DNA from: Chelativorans petroleitrophicus
GTDB taxonomy: Bacteria; Pseudomonadota; Alphaproteobacteria; Rhizobiales; Rhizobiaceae
Reading direction: 5' to 3'
DNA length: 64,000 bases
Assembly: GCF_025398195.1 (NCBI RefSeq)
Contig: NZ_JAODNV010000016.1
Span: forward strand, 1-64,000
Shown piece after piece: positions 54,007 to 63,405 of this stretch. A program made the position numbers and the translations under genes. Each line of letters begins with the position of its first letter. Positions within the stretch are counted from its first letter, which is position 1. The notes under the pieces are model-generated. The model saw only the letters and a program-made list of their open reading frames with translations, made no database searches and had not been told where the DNA came from.

Positions 54007-55256
54007 AGCGATTCACCTCCCAACACGGCCACGGCCCTTTCGAAAAAATCCTCCGTGCCGAAATTGCCGGATTTGAGGGCGAGAGCAAGCCTCGGCTCGC
54101 CGTCGCGCAGAAGGGCTGGAACGCCCGGCGCGATCTCCGGCCCGATCTCAAAGGCGGTCGGACCGAGCGCGCCGGCGACCGCGCCCGAGGTCTCGCCGCC
54201 CGCCACCACGATACGGCGAAAGCCCATCTCGATCGCCGCAAGAGCAAGCTCGGCGAAAAACCGCTCGAAGAGGATGGCCAGAGCTTCTCGGCCGTGGCGT
54301 TCCTGTGCCGCCGTTACCGCCTCCGGATCGGCGCTGGAATAGACAAGCGGAACCTTCCCGCGGTTTTCCGCAACGAATTCCAAGATGCGCGGCAAAGCGG
54401 CTTCGGCTTCCATGGCGTCCGCGGCATCGACCATGAGGGACGGGCGGCGCGCCCGGTGGTATTCCACCTGCCTGCGCGTCGCTGACGAGCAGCTTCCCGA
54501 AATCACGAGAGCCGGCCCTGCCGCGCCCTCAAATTGCCGCTCGCCGGCGCGTTCCGGGAGGATGCCGAAATTCCGCGGCAGACCTTCCGCGATCGCCGAG
54601 CCGCCGGTCACCAGTCTGTGGTTCGCCGCCGCCGCAGCAAGCTTCAACAGATCTTCGTCTGCCACGGCATCCGCCACGATCAGCCGCTCCCCGCGGGAAG
54701 CCGCTTCGGCCAATGCCCGGTCGAGCGCGCCCAAACGCACGATCGGAAGGGCAATGTGGCCGACCTTCGCCTTAGTCTGGCGCGCGAGCCAGCGTCGGAT
54801 ATCCGGGTCGGTCATCGGGTTCAGCGGATGCTTCTCCATGCCCGACTCGCTCAGCAGGCGGTCGCCCACGAAGAGATGTCCCTGGTAAACCGTCCGTCCG
54901 TTCTCCGGAAAGGCCGGGCAAACCAGCGCAAGCGGCGCATCGAGCTCGGCAAGCAGTGCCTCGGCCACGGGACCGATATTGCCGCGGGGGGTCGAATCGA
55001 AGGTCGAGCAGTATTTGAAAACGATCTGGACCGCCCCGTTGGCCTTGAGCCAGCGACAGGCCGCCAGCGATTGCTCCACGGCGTCCGACGGCTCGATCGA
55101 CCGGGTCTTCAAGGAGATCACGGCCGCGTCGATGTTCTCCGGCGCAGCCTCGTCGGGAATGCCCCCGTACTGGATCGTGCGCGCTCCGGCCCGCGCCAGC
55201 GTGTTGGCGATGTCGCTCGAGCCTGTGAAATCGTCGCCGATGACACCGATCTTCAT
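54003..55256 (-). CDS. otnK: Four-carbon acid sugar kinase (3-oxo-tetronate kinase-like)
   Basis: A 417-residue DUF1537 kinase. The N-terminal substrate domain begins IGVIGDDFTGSSDIANTLAR and contains KYCSTFDSTPRGNIGPVAEA and CPAFPENGRTVYQGHLFVGD. The C-terminal nucleotide domain has GSCSSATRRQVEYHRA and VVAGGETSGAVAGAL. OtnK phosphorylates 3-oxo-tetronates, or related acids, at C4. It lies between GntR and otnC with four-base overlaps on both sides, a compact operon for tetronate (erythronate or threonate type) catabolism. Confidence 0.92.
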   Translation of the reverse strand: MKIGVIGDDFTGSSDIANTLARAGARTIQYGGIPDEAAPENIDAAVISLKTRSIEPSDAVEQSLAACRWLKANGAVQIVFKYCSTFDSTPRGNIGPVAEALLAELDAPLALVCPAFPENGRTVYQGHLFVGDRLLSESGMEKHPLNPMTDPDIRRWLARQTKAKVGHIALPIVRLGALDRALAEAASRGERLIVADAVADEDLLKLAAAAANHRLVTGGSAIAEGLPRNFGILPERAGERQFEGAAGPALVISGSCSSATRRQVEYHRARRPSLMVDAADAMEAEAALPRILEFVAENRGKVPLVYSSADPEAVTAAQERHGREALAILFERFFAELALAAIEMGFRRIVVAGGETSGAVAGALGPTAFEIGPEIAPGVPALLRDGEPRLALALKSGNFGTEDFFERAVAVLGGESL

Positions 55257-55975
55257 GCGTTCCGTCCTTCGCCCCGCTGGCGCCAGAACACCGAGGCGAG
55301 CTGCTCGAGATGTGCGCGCATTGCCGCTTCGGCCCGGTTCGGGTCACCGGCCTCGATGCCCTCGTAGATGGCGCAGTGCGCCTTGTAGGCCGTCTGCTCC
55401 TGGCCCGGAGCCGTCAGCGTCACAACACGCTGCTCCTTCAGCCATTCCGACATCTGATCGTGCAGGGCGAGGAAGACCGGATTGCGTGCAATCCGGGCGA
55501 TCTCGAAATGGAAGGCGATGTCGGTGTCGGTGAAGCGCTCGCGGTCTCCTATCGCCTGACCGTTCGCCTCCAACGCCGCTTTCAGCGCATCGAGATCCTC
55601 TCGCGTTGCGCCGCGCGCCGCCTCCCGCGCCAGCCCGACCTCGAAGAACAGCCGCGCTCCCTGGAAATGGCGCTGTCCCTCCTCCGTCGACAGCATCTGC
55701 CGCACCGCCGGCGCCATGCCTGTGAAGATGTGCGTGGCCGTCGGCATCACCACGCGCGCCCGGGCACCGTTGGTAAGCTCGACGAGGCCTGCCTTCTGCA
55801 GCGCGATCAGCGCCTCCCGGATGGCCGGGCGTCCTACGCCGAAGCGCATTTGAAGGTCGCGTTCGGGCGGCAGTTGGTCGCCGGGCTTCAGCTTGCCGGC
55901 CAGGATCTGGGCTTCGAGATGTGCGGCGACGTGCTCGAAGAGCTTCTTACGCTCGATGATCAGAGGGTCAACCAT
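55253..55975 (-). CDS. GntR family transcriptional regulator, FadR/FCD subfamily, of the otn operon
   Basis: A 240-residue regulator with an N-terminal winged helix (about residues 10-78: LKPGDQLPPERDLQMRFGVG, RPAIREALIALQKAGLVEL) and an FCD domain (about 95-230) with the metal-binding pattern TDTDIAFHFEIAR and a later HCAIYEGIEAGD. It heads the otnK-otnC operon, so it most likely represses it until a tetronate-derived effector binds. Start ATG 55975. Confidence 0.9.
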   Translation of the reverse strand: MVDPLIIERKKLFEHVAAHLEAQILAGKLKPGDQLPPERDLQMRFGVGRPAIREALIALQKAGLVELTNGARARVVMPTATHIFTGMAPAVRQMLSTEEGQRHFQGARLFFEVGLAREAARGATREDLDALKAALEANGQAIGDRERFTDTDIAFHFEIARIARNPVFLALHDQMSEWLKEQRVVTLTAPGQEQTAYKAHCAIYEGIEAGDPNRAEAAMRAHLEQLASVFWRQRGEGRNA

Positions 55976-55979
55976 AAAC

Positions 55980-56030
55980 CTTTCATACCATTATGCTTAA
56001 CAATCATGCAAGAGCTTGCAAGGATGAAAG
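55980..56030. promoter_or_regulatory. Putative operator region of the otn operon
   Basis: CATA-CCAT-TATG (55984-55995) is a small palindrome, and CTTTCAT (55980-55986) is repeated inverted as ATGAAAG at 56024-56030. These AT-rich motifs lie directly upstream of the GntR start at 55975 and would suit an FCD-type autoregulator. Weak evidence. Confidence 0.35.
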
Positions 56031-56276
56031 TATAAGACTGCAATCGCGACAGGGACCCTGACTAGCCAGTCCTCGACATTGCGGTGTGACACATGAGATT
56101 GCGCCCGGCGTCAGTGCAGAGTCGGGCAGACCACCCGAAGGCGAGCAGCCGATCGGAGCAGTTGTCGAGGCGGCGCGCAGGCCAGGGGCCAGCATCCGGC
56201 CCGATACGGGCAGCGTGGGCAAGAATGATCAAAACCAGCGGAAAGGCACTGCTATAACCCTCCGGGAAACATCCGC
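56031..56276. other. Intergenic stretch without a recognisable gene
   Basis: Between the otn promoter and the autotransporter fragment I see no credible start, RNA or repeat. The region may include decayed passenger-domain sequence of the autotransporter, but no stretch resembles one. Confidence 0.45.
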
Positions 56277-56987
56277 GTGTCAATTGGCGGCAGCCTTATA
56301 GATGGAGATTTCGATCGGAGCGGCGGTTATGACGGGCATGGCTTCTATTTGGGAGGCTACTTCCAGCACGCGCCTGAGGAGGGCTTCCAGTTTCGCGGGT
56401 CAGGCGTAGTCGGCCTGTTCGACCTTGATGTCGACCGGACCTATGCAAACGGCAGCGGCACGGCGACGTCCTCCGGTGAGACGTCCGGGGAAAGCTGGGG
56501 CGTCGATGCCCGGCTTGGCTGGTCGTTCAAGCTGGATGACGAGACCTTCCTCACCCCGTTTGCACAGATATCATACAACCATGCGTCTGTTGACGGCTGG
56601 ACGGAAAGCGGCGGTCTCTTCCCCGCGCACATCAATGGCTTCGAGTCGAGTACCACTATCAGCCGTATAGGCCTGTCCGCCAAGAGCTTCGTTTCCGAGA
56701 CGACGACTGTGTTCGGATCCGTCGCATGGGCTCATGTTCTTGATGCCCAAAACCCGACGGTGACGGGTTCACTGCTGGTTGCGGAATGCGACGACTCCAA
56801 CCCGCTGCAGGCTTTCTGCAACATCGGCGGCACAAGCGACGGAGTGATTGACGACTGGGCGGAGGTCACCATCGGCACCCGCGTTGAACTGTCCGCCGAT
56901 GCTGTCTTCGACCTGTCCGTTACCGGAATGCTGGGAGAAGATCTGCTCGGAGGGGCCATCAAGGCCTGCATAAGCAAGGCTTTCTGA
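56277..56987 (+). pseudogene. Autotransporter beta-barrel domain fragment without passenger
   Basis: A 236-residue open frame that reads as the C-terminal translocator barrel of a type V autotransporter: alternating hydrophobic strands (GYDGHGFYLGGYFQHAPEEG, FLTPFAQISYNHASVDGWTE, TTVFGSVAWAHVLD) and the outer-membrane signature of a terminal Phe. A full protein would carry a signal peptide and a passenger domain of hundreds of residues, which are absent upstream. The start (GTG 56277) is only the first available codon with no ribosome site. The two Cys in AECDDSNPLQAFCNIGG are unusual for a barrel and probably lie in a loop. Confidence 0.7.
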
Positions 56988-57114
56988 TGCGTTGGTCCCG
57001 GGCGCTGGCCGGATTCGGAGGCTTTCTGCGGTCTGGTCAGCGCATCGCAGACGTCCTTTGCCGCAGAGAGAGCAGCTGTACGGGCTCTGGACACCGCGAT
57101 ACGAACACCATCAG

Positions 57115-57801
57115 CTAACTCCACGGATCGGTGCTGTCCTCGTCATTGGCCGGCGTGGTATGAGCGCCAGCGGCGCTTTGGCTCACCAGCCCTGCATCCT
57201 CGAGCGCTTCGAGGTCCGGCAGGTCGCGCAGGCTGTCGAGCCCGAAGTGCTCCAGGAATTTCCGCGTCGTTACATAAGTGTATGGGGCTCCGGGCTGCGG
57301 CGAACGCGGCCCGGAGGCGATCAAATCAAGCCGCCGCAACTGTCCGATCGTGTCGCGTGACACCTCGCGGCCCAATATGTCGGACAGGCCCGCGCGCGTG
57401 ACAGGCTGGTGATAGGCGATCGTGGCCAGCACCAGCATTTCCCCCTCGGTGATGTCGGCGGCCATGGTGCTGCCGCCGAAGGCGGCCTTCAGCACGCCGG
57501 CCATGCGCGGCCGGGTGCGGAACTGCCAGCCGCCGGCGACAGCCACAATCTCGTAAGGCCGGCCGGCAAGCTCATTGACAATATCCTCGATCAGGAGATC
57601 GATGCTGCAGTCGCGGCCAACCAGAGGCGCCAGCATCTCACGGGTGACCGGCTCGGCAGAAGCGAAGATCACCGCCTCGACCCGCATCATCCATTCGCGC
57701 CAGCGCGCCTCGGGCGGCAGGTGGTCGAGCTCCCGGTCGAAGAGGCCGCCCTCCCCTGCTCCGTTCTGCAGTGTCCGGGCTGCCTTCGCCATGGCCGTCA
57801 C
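57115..57801 (-). CDS. scpB: SMC-Scp complex subunit ScpB (accessory paralogue)
   Basis: A 228-residue ScpB with its two winged-helix domains: RVEAVIFASAEPVTREMLAP (about residues 40-59), and later EGEMLVLATIAYHQPVTRAG, RRLDLIASGPRSPQPGAPYT and YVTTRKFLEHFGLDSLRDLP. ScpB bridges ScpA and SMC in chromosome organisation. The housekeeping copy normally follows scpA; here the partner is a DUF1403 gene with a four-base overlap and no scpA. This ScpB-DUF1403 pairing is known to me from rhizobial accessory regions and plasmids, so it is probably a second, mobile-element-linked copy. Confidence 0.88.
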   Translation of the reverse strand: MTAMAKAARTLQNGAGEGGLFDRELDHLPPEARWREWMMRVEAVIFASAEPVTREMLAPLVGRDCSIDLLIEDIVNELAGRPYEIVAVAGGWQFRTRPRMAGVLKAAFGGSTMAADITEGEMLVLATIAYHQPVTRAGLSDILGREVSRDTIGQLRRLDLIASGPRSPQPGAPYTYVTTRKFLEHFGLDSLRDLPDLEALEDAGLVSQSAAGAHTTPANDEDSTDPWS

Positions 57802-58751
57802 AACCCGTAGAGCCGGAATGCGGGTCGGCCCGTGAGCTCGCGGACGGCGCCCAGGCTCACGAGCCGGCCAAACAGGCGCCGGCTGGAGCGGTCGCTGGCG
57901 GCCCTGCCCTGCCGCGCGGCAAGCGCATCTTCCTTAAGCAGCGCCAGGACCGTTTCATCGGCATCCCTGCCGCGCAGCCTGGGCGCGATCGCCAGAAGCC
58001 GCTCGGCGCGTCGGGCAAGATCCGCATAAAGGTCATGGGCGAAAGCGGCGGCCTGGCCATAGGCGCGCGCGCAGGCCGCCAACCACCGGCGCGGGTCGGC
58101 CTGCGGCCCGGCAGCAAGGGTCAGGGAGCTTCGGTCGAGACGGATGGCAAAGAGCGGGACAGGCGCGGGCCAGTTAAGGCTGCGCGCTAGCGCGACGTCG
58201 GCCAGCCACAGCGCCAACGGCCGGCTATCCGGCCGGAGCCGCAGGCTCAATGCCGCAACGGAGATTGCCGCCTCGAGCGGATTCCCACACCTCGCACCTT
58301 CGGCAAACGGGGCATCGATCGCCTCTTCCGCCGCCTCGTCTATCGTGAATGACAGCAGATTGGCTAGTGTCTCACGCCAGTCCGAATCCGGCGCTGGCGG
58401 CCTCAGGATCGAACCCTTGGCAAGCATCTGCCAGGCAAGAAGCACTGAGCCCGCTGGACCGGGATCGTCGCCGGGCCGCGTGAAATAGAGATGGTCGCGC
58501 AGGGTTGCGGCATCTTCCCGACGTCCTTGCAGCCTGACAACGGCTTCGGCCGAGGCGAGCGCCAGACGCTGCCGCCAAAGCTCTGTTATAGGATGGCTGG
58601 CGCAAGCAATGGGATGGATCGCGGCAAGCGCCGCCCCGGCGGAAAACAGAGCGTCCTCAGGGCTTTCGCATTGGCCCGCTGTCCGCGTCCAGTCCGGCAA
58701 AGGCGGGAAAGCTGGCGGCGGCTCTGGTAGGTGATGGGGGCGCGGCGGCAT
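57798..58751 (-). CDS. DUF1403 family protein
   Basis: A 317-residue, Ala/Arg/Leu-rich helical protein of the DUF1403 family: PEDALFSAGAALAAIHPIAC, WRQRLALASAEAVVRLQGRR, EDAATLRDHLYFTRPGDDPG and DRSSRRLFGRLVSLGAVREL. The function is unknown. No membrane segments. It overlaps scpB by four bases, which implies joint production, perhaps a DNA-maintenance role. The ATG at 58751 or the one at 58763 may be the start; the frame runs upstream to 59054 but that stretch is Arg-rich and unlike the family. Confidence 0.8.
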   Translation of the reverse strand: MPPRPHHLPEPPPAFPPLPDWTRTAGQCESPEDALFSAGAALAAIHPIACASHPITELWRQRLALASAEAVVRLQGRREDAATLRDHLYFTRPGDDPGPAGSVLLAWQMLAKGSILRPPAPDSDWRETLANLLSFTIDEAAEEAIDAPFAEGARCGNPLEAAISVAALSLRLRPDSRPLALWLADVALARSLNWPAPVPLFAIRLDRSSLTLAAGPQADPRRWLAACARAYGQAAAFAHDLYADLARRAERLLAIAPRLRGRDADETVLALLKEDALAARQGRAASDRSSRRLFGRLVSLGAVRELTGRPAFRLYGL

Positions 58752-58783
58752 GATTCGGATCATACACCGGCGCGGCGCTTTAC

Positions 58784-58797
58784 GCCATTGAAATGGC
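58784..58797. promoter_or_regulatory. Small perfect inverted repeat upstream of the DUF1403 gene
   Basis: GCCATT-GA-AATGGC is a perfect 6-base inverted repeat 20-33 bases before the DUF1403 start. It could be an operator for the DUF1403-scpB pair; there is no regulator gene nearby. Confidence 0.3.
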
Positions 58798-58965
58798 AGA
58801 AAACCGCCGCGCCTTTTCCAGCCGCCACAAGTCCGAACCGCGCTCGCATCGCAGCAAGCAGGCCAATCCGCTGCCGGCCACCGCCCACGTCGCACAGCGT
58901 GTGGCGTAGCCCTGAAGTGGAAAAGCCTCGGTGTAAGTTTCCGGGCAATGGCGGTGGTTGAGGAG

Positions 58966-58981
58966 ATAGTCCCGGGACTAT
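58966..58981. repeat. 16-base perfect palindrome ATAGTCCCGGGACTAT
   Basis: A perfect 16-base palindrome sits at the broken 3-prime end of the GH42 remnant, at the border of the DUF1403-scpB segment. It may be a recombination scar, an operator or chance. The remaining bases 58798-58965 hold nothing recognisable. Confidence 0.5.
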
Positions 58982-59359
58982 GCCTCCGGGATGACGAGCA
59001 GCCCGATATCGCCCTTCGCCGGCCGCGCCTGGAAAAGTTCCTTCTGCTCGGCACGGCGTTGGCAGCCTCCCGTTCTGCGCACCTGCCGCGCGTGAGCGAA
59101 TTTGCGGTATGCCCAGTCGGGCACGGTGTGCGTCAATTCGTCGATGATGGTCTTGATGCCGTTTTTGGCGGTAAGATGCGTCTGCCGGTCGTAATTGTCC
59201 CAGTCGTAGTGACCAGGCCGTCTTTCGATTGCACTCCACATGAACCAGTGCCGGAAGACATTGAGCCCATCCTCCACCGCCGTCTGATAACCCACTTCCA
59301 GTCCTCCCGCGGTGGATTCGACTTGCGGAATAGACGGCCCCGAAGGAAATTTGCGGCAC
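58978..59359 (-). pseudogene. Glycoside hydrolase family 42 (beta-galactosidase) remnant
   Basis: Pieces of one GH42 N-terminal catalytic domain appear in three minus-strand frames: ISFGAVY near 59345, RKSNPPREDWKW near 59300, then GLNVFRHWFMWSAIERRPGH and GIKTIIDELTHTVPDWAYRK (59265-59110). A later-domain scrap, KGDIGLLVIPEA, ends at about 58978. Two frameshifts and a large internal deletion are needed. Lying downstream of the sugar-binding protein gene at 59654, it was probably once part of that beta-galactoside-type system. Confidence 0.78.
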
Positions 59360-59463
59360 CTTGTCCGTAGGTATGTGAAACGCTCCTTTTCGCGCGCATC
59401 ATTGGCAGACCGCAGTCCTGGCCATAATAGCCATAAGCCCTACTAGTCGTGGCGACGACGGGC

Positions 59464-59578
59464 ATTCGTAATGATCCTGAAGATTGGCGTCGACGCCGGG
59501 CCGCGCGAGCCGCACGGGAATGCCGTGGCGGAGAAGCTCTTCCTCCGGGCCGATGCCCGACAGCTGCCGAAGTCTTCC
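59464..59578 (-). pseudogene. GMC oxidoreductase fragment
   Basis: About 38 codons read [20 protein letters not shown] and then [18 protein letters not shown], the second GMC signature region (SGIGP...LPGVG-NLQDH). Nothing before or after in any frame extends it. The small gaps on both sides (59360-59463 and 59579-59653) hold nothing recognisable. Confidence 0.65.
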
Positions 59579-59653
59579 TAGGATTCGCTCCTTAGGAATG
59601 TTCGTCAGGCACAAGAAAAGAGGGCGCCGACTTCCCGGCGCCCGCACTCACTG

Positions 59654-60916
<1,263 letters not shown>

Positions 60917-61007
60917 CTAGATGTCGCCTCGCCCCGCGGCCGGTGGACATTGTCTGCCATGCATTATCGCACTGCCGAAGGCGCGAACCAAACGCATACG
61001 CATCAAT

Positions 61008-61110
61008 TCATAGCGCTACGAAATCGTGAATGTCAATCCGAACAACCTATCGGCTGATTTCCCACATGTGATTGACGAATGATCGAGCCGACAATATCGT
61101 AGCGCTACGA
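61008..61110. promoter_or_regulatory. Two LacI-type operators around TAGCGCTA
   Basis: TCGTAGCGCTACGA at 61097-61110 is a perfect 14-base palindrome with the CG centre GCGC typical of LacI/GalR operators. TCATAGCGCTACGA at 61008-61021 differs at one base. Their centres are 89 bases apart in the 251-base divergent promoter region, a geometry compatible with looping. No LacI gene is visible in the window; it may lie beyond 64000. Confidence 0.65.
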
Positions 61111-61155
61111 AACCGGCTCTGGTGAGCTGCACAATCCTGTTCAGGTGGAGGAGCA

Positions 61156-62265
61156 ATGTCGGCGGAAACAATAAGGTATGGGCTCATCGGCGCGGGCATG
61201 ATGGGCCGGGAGCACATCCGGAACCTTTCCGTGATCCCCGGATCGCGCATCGTAGCGATCGCCGATCCAAATGCGGAATCGCGGCGGACGGCAGCGGAAC
61301 TCCTGCACGAAAAGCCGATGCTGTTCGATGAGGCCGACGCACTTCTCGACAGCGACTTTTGCGACGCGCTGATCATCGCCTCGCCGAACGACACCCATGC
61401 GGGCCTGCTTGACCGGATCTTCTCGATGCAGAACCCGGTGCCGGTGCTCGTCGAAAAGCCGATCTGTACGGAGCCGTCCGATCTCGAAAGGTTACGCCGG
61501 GGTGCGGCCGAGTATCCCAAGCCGATCTGGGTCGGCATGGAGTACCGCTACATGCCACCAGTGGCCACACTTATCAAAGAAGTGCACGAAGGGCGGGTCG
61601 GCAGGCCTGCAATGATTGCCATGCGCGAGCATCGCCACCCCTTCATGCAGAAGGTGGATAATTGGAACCGCTTCTCCAAGCGCACCGGCGGCACGCTGGT
61701 GGAAAAGTGCTGCCATTTCTTCGATCTGATGCGATTTATCGCCCGTTCGGAGGCGGTCCGGGTGTACGCTTCGGGGGCAGCGGACTTCAACCACCTGGAC
61801 GAGCGCTATGACGGCCGGCAGCCAGACATCCTGGACAACGCCTTCGTCATCGTCGATTTCGCCAATGGTATGCGCGCGCACCTTGATCTGTGCATGTTCG
61901 CCGACGGCTCATGGTGGCAGGAAGCCTTCGCGGTGACAGGAAACAAGGCCAAGATCGAATGCCTGGTGCCGGCCTCCCGCGGCTACGAGGAAAAAGTGCC
62001 GGCCGAAGTGCTGTTCAGCCCGCGCAACGAGCGCAAGACGCTGGAGCGGAGGCTGGTGGAGGTTGACGAGGAGGTTCTCGCCGCTGGTGCCCATCACGGC
62101 TCCACTTATTATGAGCACCTGGGATTCCGCCGCGCGATCCTCGGCCAAGGCCCGGTGGAGGTAAGCGTAGAGGACGGGCTGAAGGCGGTCGCCATAGGCA
62201 TGGCGGCAGAGCTTTCCGTTCGCGAGAAGCGCGCGGTGGAGGTCGACGGGCTGCAGTTCGGCTGA
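61156..62265 (+). CDS. Gfo/Idh/MocA family oxidoreductase
   Basis: A 369-residue NAD(P)-dependent sugar or inositol-type dehydrogenase. The Rossmann motif is GLIGAGMMGREH (about residues 7-18), VEKPICTE (about 98-105) carries the catalytic-site Lys-Pro, and TGGTLVEKCCHFFDLMRFIA (about 180-200) contains the His-x-x-Asp pattern of the C-terminal sheet domain. It would oxidise a sugar or polyol taken up by the adjacent ABC system. ATG 61156 follows GGAGGAG; the ATPase gene starts 26 bases after its stop. Confidence 0.92.
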   Translation: MSAETIRYGLIGAGMMGREHIRNLSVIPGSRIVAIADPNAESRRTAAELLHEKPMLFDEADALLDSDFCDALIIASPNDTHAGLLDRIFSMQNPVPVLVEKPICTEPSDLERLRRGAAEYPKPIWVGMEYRYMPPVATLIKEVHEGRVGRPAMIAMREHRHPFMQKVDNWNRFSKRTGGTLVEKCCHFFDLMRFIARSEAVRVYASGAADFNHLDERYDGRQPDILDNAFVIVDFANGMRAHLDLCMFADGSWWQEAFAVTGNKAKIECLVPASRGYEEKVPAEVLFSPRNERKTLERRLVEVDEEVLAAGAHHGSTYYEHLGFRRAILGQGPVEVSVEDGLKAVAIGMAAELSVREKRAVEVDGLQFG

Positions 62266-62291
62266 ACGGATGCCGGGACAGGGAGGGACGC

Positions 62292-63404
62292 ATGGCCTCG
62301 GTCAAGCTGGAAGGAATCAGGAAGAGCTACGGCGCCGTCGAGGTCGTGAAGGGTATCGATCTCGAGGTGGCGGACAAGGAGCTGGTGGTGCTGGTGGGCC
62401 CCTCCGGCTGCGGCAAGTCGACGACGCTGCGTATGATTGCGGGCCTCGAATCCATCACCGCCGGGACGCTTACGATCGGCGACAGAACGGTGAACGGACT
62501 GCCGCCGCGCGAACGCGATATCGCGATGGTCTTCCAGGACTACGCGCTTTATCCGCACAAGACCGTCTACGAGAACATGGCGTTCGGGCTGAAGGTGCGA
62601 AATCACCCGCGCCATGAAATTGACAGCCGCGTCAAGCAGGCAGCTGAAACGTTGGGGATCGCGCATCTTCTGGACCGCAAGCCTAGCCAGCTTTCGGGCG
62701 GCCAGCGCCAGCGCGTCGCTATGGGGCGGGCGATCGTTCGCCGGCCGCAGGTCTTCCTGTTCGACGAGCCGCTGTCGAACCTTGATGCGAAACTGCGCGG
62801 CCAGGTGCGCACCGAGATCAAGAAGCTGCATCAGGACATCGCCGCGACGATCATCTACGTCACGCACGATCAGGTGGAAGCGATGACGCTCGCCGACCGC
62901 ATCGTGGTGATGCGCAATGGCGAGATAGAGCAGCTCGGCACGCCCGACGACGTCTACAACACGCCGGCCACCATGTTCGTGGCAAGCTTCATAGGCGCGC
63001 CGGCGATGAATTTCCTCTCCGCAACCGTGTCCGGCGGCCATGCGCGCCTTGCCGAGGGTGGCCGGGTGCCGTTGGGCGCGCTGGCAGCGATCCTCTCAGA
63101 CGGAGACAAGGTGAAGGTGGGCATCCGGCCGGAGCATTTTCTGGAAGAGTCGAACGGCGACTGCACTGTGACGGGCACGGTTCAGGTTGTTGAGCCGCTC
63201 GGAGCAGACACGCTGGTGCACTTCACGGTGGGCGGCGAGACGATGACGGCGCGCGTCGCGGCACAAACGCGGCCTGCACCCGGCACGAGAGTGACGCTCG
63301 GATGCGATCCCGCCCGCATCCATATCTTCGACCCTGTGAGCGAGCGGGCATATCGGCCGCAGGCAGCGCAAGAGAGGCACGGCTCCATGGCCGTGGAGGC
63401 ATGA
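62292..63404 (+). CDS. Carbohydrate ABC transporter ATP-binding protein (UgpC/MsmK type), second system
   Basis: A 370-residue ATPase: Walker A GPSGCGKST (about residues 37-45), Q-loop VFQDYALYPHK, signature LSGGQRQRVAMGRA, Walker B VFLFDEPLSNLD, switch His in YVTHDQVEAMT, then a TOBE-type C-terminal domain (KVGIRPEHFLEE). It is clearly related to the ATPase at 41352 but in a separate operon. One base separates its stop from the next start. Confidence 0.94.
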   Translation: MASVKLEGIRKSYGAVEVVKGIDLEVADKELVVLVGPSGCGKSTTLRMIAGLESITAGTLTIGDRTVNGLPPRERDIAMVFQDYALYPHKTVYENMAFGLKVRNHPRHEIDSRVKQAAETLGIAHLLDRKPSQLSGGQRQRVAMGRAIVRRPQVFLFDEPLSNLDAKLRGQVRTEIKKLHQDIAATIIYVTHDQVEAMTLADRIVVMRNGEIEQLGTPDDVYNTPATMFVASFIGAPAMNFLSATVSGGHARLAEGGRVPLGALAAILSDGDKVKVGIRPEHFLEESNGDCTVTGTVQVVEPLGADTLVHFTVGGETMTARVAAQTRPAPGTRVTLGCDPARIHIFDPVSERAYRPQAAQERHGSMAVEA

Positions 63405-63405
63405 G

